From Olsenella profusa (GTDB taxonomy: Bacteria; Actinomycetota; Coriobacteriia; Coriobacteriales; Atopobiaceae), in contig NZ_JACSNQ010000002.1 in assembly GCF_016900315.1 (NCBI RefSeq), positions 1 to 64,000 of the forward strand: a DNA stretch of 64,000 nucleotides. Reading direction: 5' to 3'. The notes beneath the pieces were generated by a model. That model searched no databases, was not told where the DNA came from, and saw nothing but the letters and a program-made list of their open reading frames with translations. Shown here piece by piece: positions 34,008 through 42,075 of the stretch. The first letter of the stretch is position 1, and the number at the start of each line of letters is the position of its first letter. Both the position numbers and the translations under genes were made by a program.

Positions 34008-34425
34008 GGCAAGGGCGGGAGTCGCCGTTGCACTTGCCCTTCTTGCCGTGGCGCTTCTCCTGGGCGGCCGCGTTCTGCTCGACGCCGGGTGGGGTCCCGC
34101 TCTGCGCTCCGTGGCGGACCGCGTGCTGCCCTACCCGGAGGACACCCTGTGGGCGCCTACGCCGGAGCCGGGCAGCCACACGAGCTCCTACGCAGACGCC
34201 ACGGGCGCGGGCGAGAACTACGTCCACCTCGTCAGGGCGGCGGATAAGGACGGTAACGTCCGCGAGCTCCAGCTCATCTTCTTTGGGAGGGAGTCTGATG
34301 GCGAGGGCTGGCTTGAGATTGAGGCGCGAGGCGGCTCCGGGGTGCGGTATGGGGCCGTTGATGTCGACGCCGTGCCCGTTGCGGCCCTTGAGAGTCTGGT
34401 CGGCCGTGACGGGAGCCACGTATAA
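34000..34425 (+). CDS. YxeA (DUF1093)-like secreted or membrane-anchored protein
   Basis: 141 residues with one N-terminal hydrophobic helix (about 6-27). The rest is extracytoplasmic: AGENYVHLVRAADKDGNVRE and GEGWLEIEARGGSGVRYGAV look like the small beta-barrel of YxeA-family proteins, which often accompany peptide-resistance ABC systems. Family match is by eye and uncertain. Start ATG at 34000 has GAGGGAGGG upstream and overlaps LanG. A response regulator follows in 25 bp. Confidence 0.55.
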   Translation: MRRARAGVAVALALLAVALLLGGRVLLDAGWGPALRSVADRVLPYPEDTLWAPTPEPGSHTSSYADATGAGENYVHLVRAADKDGNVRELQLIFFGRESDGEGWLEIEARGGSGVRYGAVDVDAVPVAALESLVGRDGSHV

Positions 34426-34450
34426 TCTGCCCACGACGGAAGGGACGGAC

Positions 34451-35113
34451 ATGGCGCGCATTCTGGCGATAGACGACGAGCAGGCGATCCTCGACGCCCT
34501 CGCGCGCGTGCTCTCGCGCGAGGGCCACGACGTCGTCAAGGCCACGGACCCTCTGGCCGTGCCGGACATGGACCTCGCGCGCTATGACCTCGTGCTCTGC
34601 GACGTCATGATGCCGGGGCTCGACGGCTTCGAGCTCGTGCGACGGATTCGCCCCGCCTTTGACGGGCCCATCGTCTTTCTCACCGCCAAGGTGGCGGAGG
34701 AGGACGCCGTCACCGGCTACGGCCTCGGTGCGGACGACTACGTGCGCAAGCCCTTCGGCGCGGCCGAGCTGCGCGCCAAGGTGGCCGCGCACCTGCGCCG
34801 GGAGCGCCGGCCGCACACGCACGCGCTGGCGTTTGGCAACGTGCGGCTGGACCTCGGGGCGCGCGAGCTTGCCGTTGGCGGCGAGACCGTGCCGCTCACG
34901 CCCACCGAGTACGCGATCTGCGAGCTGCTCGCCCGGCATCCCGGGCAGGTCATGAGCCGCGCGCAGATCCGCGAGGCCGCGCTCGGCTGGGACAGCGAGG
35001 CTGACGACGCTGCCATCTCGATGCAGGTGAGCCGCGCGCGCAGGAAGCTCGCCGACGCGAGGGCCGAGCCCATCGCGACCGTGTGGGGAATGGGGTACAA
35101 GTGGCAGCTCTAG
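34451..35113 (+). CDS. OmpR/PhoB family response regulator
   Basis: 220 residues. Receiver domain: acidic pocket DDE (about 7-9), phosphorylated Asp in LCDVMMPGLDG (about 52), Thr in FLTAK and Lys in VRKPFG. The C-terminal winged helix has LTPTEYAICELLARHPGQV and ends VWGMGYKWQL. The histidine kinase gene follows. In this context it likely senses a peptide or envelope signal and controls the LanFEG-like operon. Confidence 0.9.
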   Translation: MARILAIDDEQAILDALARVLSREGHDVVKATDPLAVPDMDLARYDLVLCDVMMPGLDGFELVRRIRPAFDGPIVFLTAKVAEEDAVTGYGLGADDYVRKPFGAAELRAKVAAHLRRERRPHTHALAFGNVRLDLGARELAVGGETVPLTPTEYAICELLARHPGQVMSRAQIREAALGWDSEADDAAISMQVSRARRKLADARAEPIATVWGMGYKWQL

Positions 35114-35169
35114 GGCAGTGTGCGTCACGCCGGGGCGAGAAGAACCTGGTGGAGAAGAGCCGGTGGGGC

Positions 35170-36627
35170 ATGAGGGGCCGGGGCGTGCAGAGCCGGGGCA
35201 TGCCGCTTTCCTTTGTGATCGCACGCTACTTCGCCTATGCGTTCGTGGCGGTGGCGGCAACGTGGCTCGTCGCGTTTGTCGCGCTCTCCGCGGCCATCAA
35301 CATGGGCTTCGTCCACGAGGCAAGCTGGGGCCCGGCCAACGTGCGCGAGGTCGCCGGGAACCTGGCACGCGAGGGCGTCCGTGGGCCGCAGGACGTTCCG
35401 ACGGCGTATCAATACCTTGTCACGGACGCCGCCGGCGAGGCGCTCATGACGGACCTTGAGGGCGCCCGCCTCGACCGCGCGTCGGAGATGGCCCGCGCGG
35501 CGCTGGGGGCCACTCCCGGGGCGGTGGAGGTCGAGGGCGGCGGCGCGGGGCTCACCTATGCGGCGTTCCCGCTTGCCGACGGTGGCGCCTGCGCGCTCGT
35601 CAGCGAGTACCTGCCACAGTGGGTCTCGCGGGACCTTGTCGAGCTTCTCCCCAACCCACAGAACCTTATGCTCGCCGCCGGCGTCGTCGGAAGCGCGGTT
35701 GCCCTCGCCCTTGTGGCGCGTCGGGCGAGCCACGTCCTCGCGCGCAAGATGGCCCCGCTCGTCGCGGTGGCGGAGCGCGTCGGGCGCGAGGAGCTTGGCT
35801 TCAAGGTGAAGCGCACCAACGTGCGGGAGGTTAACGACGTCCTTGTCGCGATGGACGCCATGCGGGCCTCCCTTGCGGACTCGCTCGAGGCCCGGTGGGA
35901 GGCGGAGCGCACCCAGCGCGAGCAGGTGGCCGCGCTCGCCCACGACCTCAAGACGCCGCTCACTGTCCTGCGCGCCAACGCAGACTTCATCGGCGAGGAG
36001 CTTGCCGACGGGAGGGCACTGGGCGAGAAGGACCGGGAGGAGCTCACCGGAGCCGCGCGCGACATCGCGGCCGGTACGGAGCGGCTTGACGGCTACGTGC
36101 GCCTGCTCATCGAGGTGTCGCGCGGAACGGCCGGTGCGGCGAGGGACTTTGTGCGCCCGGCCGAGCTCTGTTCTCAGATCGTGGCGGAGGCGGGGCCGGT
36201 TGCGCGGGCGCGTAGTGTCGAGCTGGCCGTCTCGGTCGACTCCGCGGTCGCCGCCGCACCCGCGGCCCGTCTCGACCGCGCCGCCCTCGCACGGGCCGCC
36301 GCCAACCTCGTCTCGAACGCGGCCGAGCATGCGCGCTCGCGCGTGACGCTCTCCTGTGGCATCGCAAAGGAGGACCTGGTCATCGAGGTCGCCGACGATG
36401 GGACGGGCTTCTCGCCTGCCGCCCTTGAGCATGGAAGGGAGCGCTTCTTCACCGACGACGCCTCCCGCGGTGTGCATGACGGCGAGCCGCACTACGGCAT
36501 CGGTCTCTACACCGCCGACGCGGTCGCGCGCGCCCACGGCGGCTCCCTCACCCTTGCGAACCGCACGGACGACGACGGGCCGGTTCTCGGTGCCGTTGCC
36601 ACGATCAGCGTTCCGCTTGATTGCTGA
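35170..36627 (+). CDS. Sensor histidine kinase
   Basis: About 485 residues from ATG 35170; GTG 35149 and ATG 35200 are alternatives in frame. Two transmembrane helices (about 15-40 and 160-182) bracket an extracytoplasmic domain. A HAMP-like linker follows, then the H-box ALAHDLKTPLTVLRANADF, N-box NLVSNAAEHA, and G-boxes VADDGTGFSP and HYGIGLYTADAVARAHGG. The H-box AHDLKTPL and the compact sensor are typical of kinases near lantibiotic-type immunity genes. LGEKDREEL (about 280-290) is encoded by a copy of the dispersed 12-mer in the helix between H-box and catalytic domain. Confidence 0.88.
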   Translation: MRGRGVQSRGMPLSFVIARYFAYAFVAVAATWLVAFVALSAAINMGFVHEASWGPANVREVAGNLAREGVRGPQDVPTAYQYLVTDAAGEALMTDLEGARLDRASEMARAALGATPGAVEVEGGGAGLTYAAFPLADGGACALVSEYLPQWVSRDLVELLPNPQNLMLAAGVVGSAVALALVARRASHVLARKMAPLVAVAERVGREELGFKVKRTNVREVNDVLVAMDAMRASLADSLEARWEAERTQREQVAALAHDLKTPLTVLRANADFIGEELADGRALGEKDREELTGAARDIAAGTERLDGYVRLLIEVSRGTAGAARDFVRPAELCSQIVAEAGPVARARSVELAVSVDSAVAAAPAARLDRAALARAAANLVSNAAEHARSRVTLSCGIAKEDLVIEVADDGTGFSPAALEHGRERFFTDDASRGVHDGEPHYGIGLYTADAVARAHGGSLTLANRTDDDGPVLGAVATISVPLDC

Positions 36628-36681
36628 TGGGCGGGAGGGCATCTCGGCGTTTCTCTTGTTCCTCTCCATGCAACGAGCGCG

Positions 36682-36768
36682 TTTTTCTAAGCGGCCATCT
36701 ACCTGCGACGATGCGAGTATCCGCAGGTAGATTGCCTGGTTTTGGTGCTTAGAAAATCGCGGTTGTTA
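36682..36768. repeat. TTTCTAAGC hairpin element 2
   Basis: Outer arms TTTTTCTAAGC and GCTTAGAAAA, inner arms CATCTACCTGCG and CGCAGGTAGA, loop ACGATGCGAGTATC, then TCGCGGTTGTTA. Nearly identical to element 3 at 41212, including the loop. It lies after the histidine kinase gene and may serve as its terminator. Confidence 0.88.
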
Positions 36769-37040
36769 CAGGGGGGCGTCTTCGCACTTTTCGTAAGAGC
36801 GCATCGGCTGGCTCACCTAGAACGCGACGCGGGCAAAGTCGGAAGCAGTGTGGCGCACGCGGCACATCGGCAAGGCGCTTTGCGGGCTTACCGCTCGCGC
36901 GGCGGCGCCCGCCACCCGTCTCGTTACGTACGTACGCACGGTTGTGGGCCAGGACCTCCACGAGCCGCGTGCTCGCAGCGTCCGACGACCCAACCTCACG
37001 CTCACCCATGGTGGCCCCGTTCTTCGAAACCTCAGTCATG
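36749..37040 (-). pseudogene. Possible beta-carbonic anhydrase remnant
   Basis: Minus-strand frame from ATG 37040 reads GEREVGSSDAASTRLVEVLA then HNRAYVRNETGGG, which resembles the first residues of beta-carbonic anhydrases (hydrophobic-LxHNRxFV). After about 45 residues the frame becomes Arg-rich noise and runs into the hairpin element at 36749. No zinc ligands (CxDSR, HxxC) remain. I read it as a 5' fragment of a lost gene, with modest confidence; it could also be chance coding. It fills most of the 437-bp gap. Confidence 0.35.
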
Positions 37041-37064
37041 ACTATAGCAATGAGATGACAGACG

Positions 37065-38750
37065 TTATCCCATGGGCTTCCCTGTCTCGTTCGAGCGCAC
37101 GAGCACAAGGGTTCCGGCGGAAGCAACGGCGACGGACGCGGCAAACGTCACCACCGTCGAGGCTCCCGACCCGAAGGCACCGTAGACCCAGATCGAGAGG
37201 AACCCCAGACACAGCGACCCCGCGACCGCGCCAAGAGAGCCCGCCATGACGGGCAGACCGCGCTTGATTACCTCGACCGGGGCCGTGAAGGCGAAGTTGG
37301 GACGGCGCGCGTCCAGCGAGAGCGCGAGCGACGCAAACCCCACGAGCATCCCCAGGGCGCAGACCGCGCACTCCGCCGCGAGCAGCGGTCCCACGCCGCC
37401 GACGAGCAGCAGGAGGAACGAGGCGAGAACCGCGGGCACGGCAACGGCGACGTTGGCCAAGAGCTTCGAGGCCAGGACGGTCGCGCGGTCCACCGGCAGT
37501 GTGAGCATGAGCCAGGAGGCGCGCCCCTCGAGCGAGACCGACGGGCTTGCGGTGAGCGAGATGCCGCCGCAGAAGCCGAACACCCAGGGGACGACGGCCT
37601 CGGCCTGGCCTCGCAGGGCCGCCGCTTCTTGGGCGGTAAGGCTCACGCCGTCGATGACGCCCGAGGTCAGGATGCCATCCAACCCCACAAAGGCAACCGC
37701 CCCCGCCGCAACCACCATCAGCACGAGCCCCGCGCAGTCGTTCATGGCGTAGAAGGGCATCGAGCCGATGCGCCGCAGCTCCTTGATCACAAGGGCGCAA
37801 AGCGGGCTGGACTGCCTGCCAACGGCGGCGACCTTGCCCCCATGTCGCGCGACACCGCGGGTCGCGGCGTTCACAGCCGGGTAGCACCTGGCGAGAAGAA
37901 CCGTCACGGCCACAGGCACACCAAGCGAGAGCGCCGCAAACGGCAGCATGCCCGCTGGGTCTGCGCCGGAGACCTCGCCAGCCGCCCAGGCAGCGGGCGG
38001 GTACGCGCCGGCTACCAGGGCTGACACGGCTCCCGCGGCGTCCCCCAGCGCTGTCACCGTCTCCGCGTCAGACATTCCCCCGAACGAGCCGCCCAGCGCA
38101 CCGGCGCCAACCACCACGACTGCAACAAAGACGACGGACAGGACGAGCTGCACCACACCGGCGCGCCGGAACCGGGACGCCACCTCCGTGAGCGCCAGCG
38201 AAGCCAGCATGGAGACGGCAACCGGGGCGAGGGGCGCAAGCACGGCACAGGCCACGGCCACCGGCACCACGGCAGGGCCGAGCGGCGCCGCGGGAAGATA
38301 CGACGCGTACAGCGCCGCCGTCGCAAGCAGCGAGAGCGCCACCCCACCTGCGTACAGGGGCGCCGTCCGCGCCGCAACCACCACGGGCGTCGGCACCGGC
38401 CAGGACGCCACGAGGTCAAAGTCCCGGCAGCCGAACACCGTGCCGGGCGCCTTCACGAACACCAGGGCAACCGACGCGAGCGAGCCCAGGGCCAGGGCGA
38501 GGACGGGTATTGCCCCTGCGGCACCGACCGCGGCCATGCCCGAACCTAGAAGCCACAGATACGCTGCAATCATCACGGCGAGAAGAACGCCGAGCAGAGC
38601 CACGCCCACCGCTCGCGCGCCGCCCGCTCCCCTGCGCACGCCGAGACCGTGGAGAAACGACCGCACCTGCAGGGACACGAGAGAGCGGAATCCGCGCAGA
38701 GACCCGCGCCGCCCCACGGGGGCCGTCTTTTGAATCCTCGTTGACTGCAT
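37065..38750 (-). CDS. ABC-2-type exporter permease, large
   Basis: 561 residues with about twelve hydrophobic helices and short loops. The N-terminal basic segment MQSTRIQKTAPVGRRG precedes the first helix. ATG at 38750 has GGAGGACAACC upstream, overlapping the ATPase stop region, so it is in one operon with the ATPase. Resembles the large export permeases seen next to YtrA regulators. Substrate unknown. Two motif copies are read as VLLAR and GVLLAV inside helices (37890, 38578). Confidence 0.75.
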   Translation of the reverse strand: MQSTRIQKTAPVGRRGSLRGFRSLVSLQVRSFLHGLGVRRGAGGARAVGVALLGVLLAVMIAAYLWLLGSGMAAVGAAGAIPVLALALGSLASVALVFVKAPGTVFGCRDFDLVASWPVPTPVVVAARTAPLYAGGVALSLLATAALYASYLPAAPLGPAVVPVAVACAVLAPLAPVAVSMLASLALTEVASRFRRAGVVQLVLSVVFVAVVVVGAGALGGSFGGMSDAETVTALGDAAGAVSALVAGAYPPAAWAAGEVSGADPAGMLPFAALSLGVPVAVTVLLARCYPAVNAATRGVARHGGKVAAVGRQSSPLCALVIKELRRIGSMPFYAMNDCAGLVLMVVAAGAVAFVGLDGILTSGVIDGVSLTAQEAAALRGQAEAVVPWVFGFCGGISLTASPSVSLEGRASWLMLTLPVDRATVLASKLLANVAVAVPAVLASFLLLLVGGVGPLLAAECAVCALGMLVGFASLALSLDARRPNFAFTAPVEVIKRGLPVMAGSLGAVAGSLCLGFLSIWVYGAFGSGASTVVTFAASVAVASAGTLVLVRSNETGKPMG

Positions 38751-38760
38751 GGTTGTCCTC

Positions 38761-39495
38761 CTACCTGGCTTCCCGCTCACCCGACAGCTCGAGGAACACG
38801 TCCTCGAGTGAGGAGTCGCCTCGCACCTGCTCCGTGGGACCTGCGACGACGATCTGCCCATCGCGGATGACGGCGACCTTGTTGCAGAGCCTCTCGACCA
38901 CCTCGAGCACGTGCGACGAGAAGAACACCGCGCCGCCCGCGGCCGCACGCTCGTGCAGCAGCTCCTTGAGCTCGTGGGACGCCGCCGGGTCAAGGCCCAC
39001 GAAGGGCTCGTCGAGCACGAGCAGGGCCGGGTCGTGCAGGAGCGCACCCACGAGCACGAGCTTCTGCCGCATGCCGTGCGAGTAGCCCGAAACGAGGTCT
39101 CCCAGGGCTCCGGTGAGCTCCAGACGCTCGGCAAGCATGCTTACCCGCTCGCGTCGCACGTCCACGCCCACCTCAAACACGTCGGCGATGAGGTCCAGGT
39201 ACTGCTGACCGGTGAGGAAGTCGTAGACGTCAGGGTTGTCGGGCACGTAGGCCATGAGCCGCTTGGCGGCCACGGGATCGCGCCACACGTCAACGCCACA
39301 GACGCGCACCTCACCCGAGCTGGGAGGCTGCGCCCCCACGATCGAGCGGATGAGCGTCGTCTTGCCCGCCCCGTTCCGGCCGATGAAACCGTAGATGTCC
39401 CCGGCCTCAACCGTGAGCGAGAGGTCGCGCACGGCCTCCTTCTTCCCATAGCGCTTGCTGAAGTGCCTGATGTCGAGCACTGGTCCCGTGAGCAT
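38761..39495 (-). CDS. ABC transporter ATP-binding protein
   Basis: 244 residues from ATG 39495 (AAGGGGGC upstream). Walker A GRNGAGKTT (about 41-49), Q-loop VPDNPDVYDFLT, signature YSHGMRQKL (the usual LSGG is replaced, as in many export ATPases of this group), Walker B LLVLDEPFVGLD, H-loop SSHVLEV. Pairs with the downstream 561-residue permease. Divergent from the YtrA-type regulator, which probably represses it. Confidence 0.85.
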   Translation of the reverse strand: MLTGPVLDIRHFSKRYGKKEAVRDLSLTVEAGDIYGFIGRNGAGKTTLIRSIVGAQPPSSGEVRVCGVDVWRDPVAAKRLMAYVPDNPDVYDFLTGQQYLDLIADVFEVGVDVRRERVSMLAERLELTGALGDLVSGYSHGMRQKLVLVGALLHDPALLVLDEPFVGLDPAASHELKELLHERAAAGGAVFFSSHVLEVVERLCNKVAVIRDGQIVVAGPTEQVRGDSSLEDVFLELSGEREAR

Positions 39496-39554
39496 GGCAG
39501 CCCCCTTCTCCCTTGATGCCTGCACGTTCCTCTCGCTGATACCATCTGCTCTAT

Positions 39555-39620
39555 ATCAGCTATAACAGGTCGGCACTCTATCACGTTTCTGGCATATTTG
39601 CTATAGTTCAGATAGAACAA
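39555..39620. promoter_or_regulatory. Divergent operators for the YtrA-type regulator
   Basis: Two similar sites lie between the ABC ATPase and the GntR gene: CTATATCAGCTATAAC (about 39551-39566) and CTATAGTTCAGATAGAAC (39601-39618). Each has CTATA and TATA/ATAG half-sites about 6 bp apart. A plus-strand -10 TATAGT (39602-39607) overlaps the second site, which fits autorepression. Confidence 0.55.
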
Positions 39621-39637
39621 TTTGGAAGGGGGAAGCG

Positions 39638-40015
39638 GTGGTCATAACCGTAGACAGACTCGACGAGACCCCGCTCTACCTCCAGCTCCGCAACCAGGTG
39701 GTGGCCGGCATCGCCGCAGGCGAGCTGCACCCCGGGGACGCCCTCCCCTCCGTCCGCTCGCTCGCCGAGGACCTGGGCATCAACCTGCACACCGTGAACA
39801 AGGCCTACGCCACGCTGCGTGACGAGGGCTACGTCATCATGCTCGGCCGCCGCGGAGCCTACGTGGCCGACGTCCCCGCCGACCCGACGGCCGGCATGGG
39901 CGAGGACGCGCTCACCGACGCGCTCGCCAAGCTCGCCACGGAGTTCAAGGCAAGCGGTGGCACGCGCACGGCCTTTCTCGCCGCGGCGGGACGTGCCGCC
40001 CGGAAGCTAGACTAG
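39638..40015 (+). CDS. GntR family regulator, YtrA subfamily
   Basis: 125 residues: one GntR winged helix (about 10-75; PLYLQLRNQVVAGIAAGELH, SVRSLAEDLGINLHTVNKAY) plus a short helical tail, as in YtrA proteins. Start is GTG 39638 after GGAAGGGGG. YtrA regulators normally repress a neighbouring ABC exporter, matching the divergent ATPase-permease operon. A DUF1648 membrane protein gene follows after 9 bp and is probably in the same transcript. Confidence 0.88.
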   Translation: MVITVDRLDETPLYLQLRNQVVAGIAAGELHPGDALPSVRSLAEDLGINLHTVNKAYATLRDEGYVIMLGRRGAYVADVPADPTAGMGEDALTDALAKLATEFKASGGTRTAFLAAAGRAARKLD

Positions 40016-40024
40016 GGAGCCCCC

Positions 40025-41137
40025 ATGTCACCCGACCTCATCGCGCTGACCGTAAGCGCGTCCATGGCGCTCGTCACCTTCCTCTCCGGCGCCCTCATCG
40101 CAGCCACGCCCTGGCTCACCCGCGGCCGCGAGGCCTTCGCGGTGAGCGTCCCGGAGGCCGCCCAGGCGGACCCGCGCATCAGACGCATGCGCACGGTCTT
40201 TCTCGCCAGCGTCCTTGCGGTCTCGGCCGTGGCCGCCGTGGCGACCTTCCTGCTCTCCGCCGCAAACCCGGTGGCCACGAGCGCAATCGTGTGCGTGCCG
40301 GTGGCGGCGGGCTTTGCGCTCATGCTCGTCTTTCGCGCCCGCGTGCGGCGCATCAAGCGTGCCGAGGGGTGGGAGGCGCACGCGGAGCGACGCACAGCCG
40401 TCGCCGGCGTGGCGGAGGCGAACGCGCCCCGCCCGCTGCCGCTTGCGTGGGACCTGCTGTACCTGCCCGTCATGCTGGCCACGCTCGCCCTCACGCTTGC
40501 GCTCTACCCCGCGATGCCCGACCCGGTGCCAGTGCACTTTGACGCCGCCGGCGTGCCCGACGACTACCTGGCCAAGGGCTGGCAGGTCATAGCCATGCCC
40601 CTGGCCGTGCAGGCGTTCATGGCGCTCTGTCTCACCGCCTCGCACTGGCAGATGCTCCGGAGCCGCCGGCCCGCCTCCCCCGAGCACCCCGTTGCCTCCG
40701 CGTTCGCCTATGGCACGTTCGCACGCGCCCAGAGCGCGGCGCTGCTCTTCACGGGGCTCGTGGTGTGCGCCTCGATCGCGATCATGCCGCTCGCCTTTGC
40801 CGGCGTCGTCACCTCCGAGCAGTCCGTCGTGGCGCTCGTCGTCATCGTAGTTGCCGCCATCGTCCCCACCGTCGCCGTCTCGCTCGTCTACGGCCAGGCG
40901 GGGTCGCGGCTCCTGCGCCGCATGACGGCCTCAGACGAGCTCGGCTTCGACGATGATGAGCACTGGAAGCTCGGCGTCTTCTACGTCAACCGCGAGGACC
41001 CCTCGGTGGTGCTCCCCCGGCGCTTCGGTGTGGGCTGGGCCATGAACTGGGGCAACCCCAAAGCGTGGGGGCTTACGGTGCTTCTCGTTGCCGCCGTCGT
41101 GGCGTTTGTCGTGGTGATCGAGGTCGTCCTCGCCTAG
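40025..41137 (+). CDS. DUF1648/DUF5808 membrane protein
   Basis: 370 residues with about eight hydrophobic helices. The centre holds the DUF1648 signature PDPVPVHFDAAGVPDDY (about 168-184). The C-terminal DUF5808-like segment has DDDEHWKLGVFYVNREDPSV followed by RFGVGWAMNWGNPKAWG. Such proteins are common beside YtrA regulators in Gram-positive bacteria; function unknown, possibly related to SdpI-type immunity proteins. Starts 9 bp after the regulator. Confidence 0.78.
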   Translation: MSPDLIALTVSASMALVTFLSGALIAATPWLTRGREAFAVSVPEAAQADPRIRRMRTVFLASVLAVSAVAAVATFLLSAANPVATSAIVCVPVAAGFALMLVFRARVRRIKRAEGWEAHAERRTAVAGVAEANAPRPLPLAWDLLYLPVMLATLALTLALYPAMPDPVPVHFDAAGVPDDYLAKGWQVIAMPLAVQAFMALCLTASHWQMLRSRRPASPEHPVASAFAYGTFARAQSAALLFTGLVVCASIAIMPLAFAGVVTSEQSVVALVVIVVAAIVPTVAVSLVYGQAGSRLLRRMTASDELGFDDDEHWKLGVFYVNREDPSVVLPRRFGVGWAMNWGNPKAWGLTVLLVAAVVAFVVVIEVVLA

Positions 41138-41211
41138 AAGGGCGCATCGCTGCAATCCGCCCGTCAGGGGGCGGGCCCAAAACACTGGAAGCCCTCGCGC
41201 AATACCCGCTG

Positions 41212-41296
41212 ATTTCTAAGCGGCCATCTACCTGCGACGATGCGAGTATCCGCAGGTAGATGGCGTGTTTTTGGTGCTTAGAAAATCGCGGTTGTT
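41212..41296. repeat. TTTCTAAGC hairpin element 3
   Basis: Arms TTTCTAAGC and GCTTAGAAAA, inner CATCTACCTGCG and CGCAGGTAGATGG, loop ACGATGCGAGTATC, followed by TCGCGGTTGTTA. Almost the same sequence as element 2 at 36682. Confidence 0.88.
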
Positions 41297-41315
41297 ATCG
41301 ACCATCCCGCAATCC

Positions 41316-41573
41316 CTACTTCCGACCCCTCCTTCGTCCCATCGCCCAGAACGCGAGGAGCACCACCGCTCCGCCCGCCACGGCAAGCCAGTCGCGGGGC
41401 GAGCCGAGGCCGCCCGTCACCGCGCCGAGGGCGACGGCGCCCGCGACCCAGAGCGCCGACAGGACGGCCGCCGTCCACACCGGGCGGGCGTAGGTGCATC
41501 CCTGGGACAACTCCGCCACGGTGCTCCTCGCCACCGACGACCTGGTCGGGCTCCTGCGCGCCAATGGCGTCAC
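41316..41573 (-). CDS. Hypothetical small membrane protein (uncertain)
   Basis: Possible 85-residue protein with two hydrophobic segments (TAAVLSALWVAGAVALGAV and WLAVAGGAVVLLAFWAM) and a basic end. No good ribosome-binding site precedes the GTG at 41573, so a shorter form is possible. On the opposite strand a 34-codon piece (41491-41595: HPWDNSATVLLATDD and LLRANGVTVRAVAL) looks like the tail of another protein and may be a remnant. This 450-bp gap is therefore poorly resolved: small gene, remnants or both. Confidence 0.3.
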   Translation of the reverse strand: MTPLARRSPTRSSVARSTVAELSQGCTYARPVWTAAVLSALWVAGAVALGAVTGGLGSPRDWLAVAGGAVVLLAFWAMGRRRGRK

Positions 41574-41591
41574 CGTCCGCGCGGTCGCGCT

Positions 41592-42011
41592 CTAGGCGAG
41601 GGACTTGCGCATCCAGACGTGAGGGCAGCCCTCGTCGAGGTCCTGCTCGCCGAAGCGCTCATAGCCCTGACTCTCGTAGAAGCCCGCCGCGCGAACCTGG
41701 GCGTGCAGGACGACGCTTGTGGCCCCACGACGGGCAGCCTCGTCCTCCGCGCCGGCAAGCGTCCGTGCCCCGAGATGGCTCCCCCGGTGCCCGCGCATCA
41801 CGGCGAGTCGGCCCACGACGTATTCGCCGGGTTCGCCGCTGGGAAAGAGCCTGCAGGTCGCCACCGCCTCCCCGCCGTCAAAGAGCACGATGTGGGTTGC
41901 GATGTCGTCCACCTCGTCGAACTCGTCGACGAACCCCTGCTCCTCCATGAAGACCGCCCGGCGTATGGCGCGCGCCTCCTCGGGAAGGTAGTTGTAGGCA
42001 CGAATGTCCAT
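41592..42011 (-). CDS. GNAT family N-acetyltransferase
   Basis: 139 residues. The acetyl-CoA loop is VMRGHRGSHLGARTLAGAED (about 72-91), with ATHIVLFDGGEAVATCRLF upstream and AAGFYESQGYERFGE near the end, the normal GNAT order. N-terminal AIRRAVFMEEQGFVDEFDEV resembles ElaA/PhnO-like members. Substrate unknown. It stands alone beside a REP-like palindrome. Confidence 0.85.
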   Translation of the reverse strand: MDIRAYNYLPEEARAIRRAVFMEEQGFVDEFDEVDDIATHIVLFDGGEAVATCRLFPSGEPGEYVVGRLAVMRGHRGSHLGARTLAGAEDEAARRGATSVVLHAQVRAAGFYESQGYERFGEQDLDEGCPHVWMRKSLA

Positions 42012-42044
42012 GGTCCTCCTACCGCCTGAAGTGTGAGTCGCGAA

Positions 42045-42075
42045 ATGATGAAAAGGGACTGTCCCCTCTCATCAT
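42045..42075. repeat. REP-like palindrome, ATGATG/GGGAC type
   Basis: ATGATGAAAAGGGAC pairs with GTCCCCTCTCATCAT with two mismatches. The right end contains the TGA stop (42072-42074) of the opposing aldo/keto reductase gene. Confidence 0.75.

Noticed and set aside
35083-35170. Upstream extension of the histidine kinase to 35083
   Set aside because: It would overlap the response regulator end in another frame and lacks kinase-family sequence.
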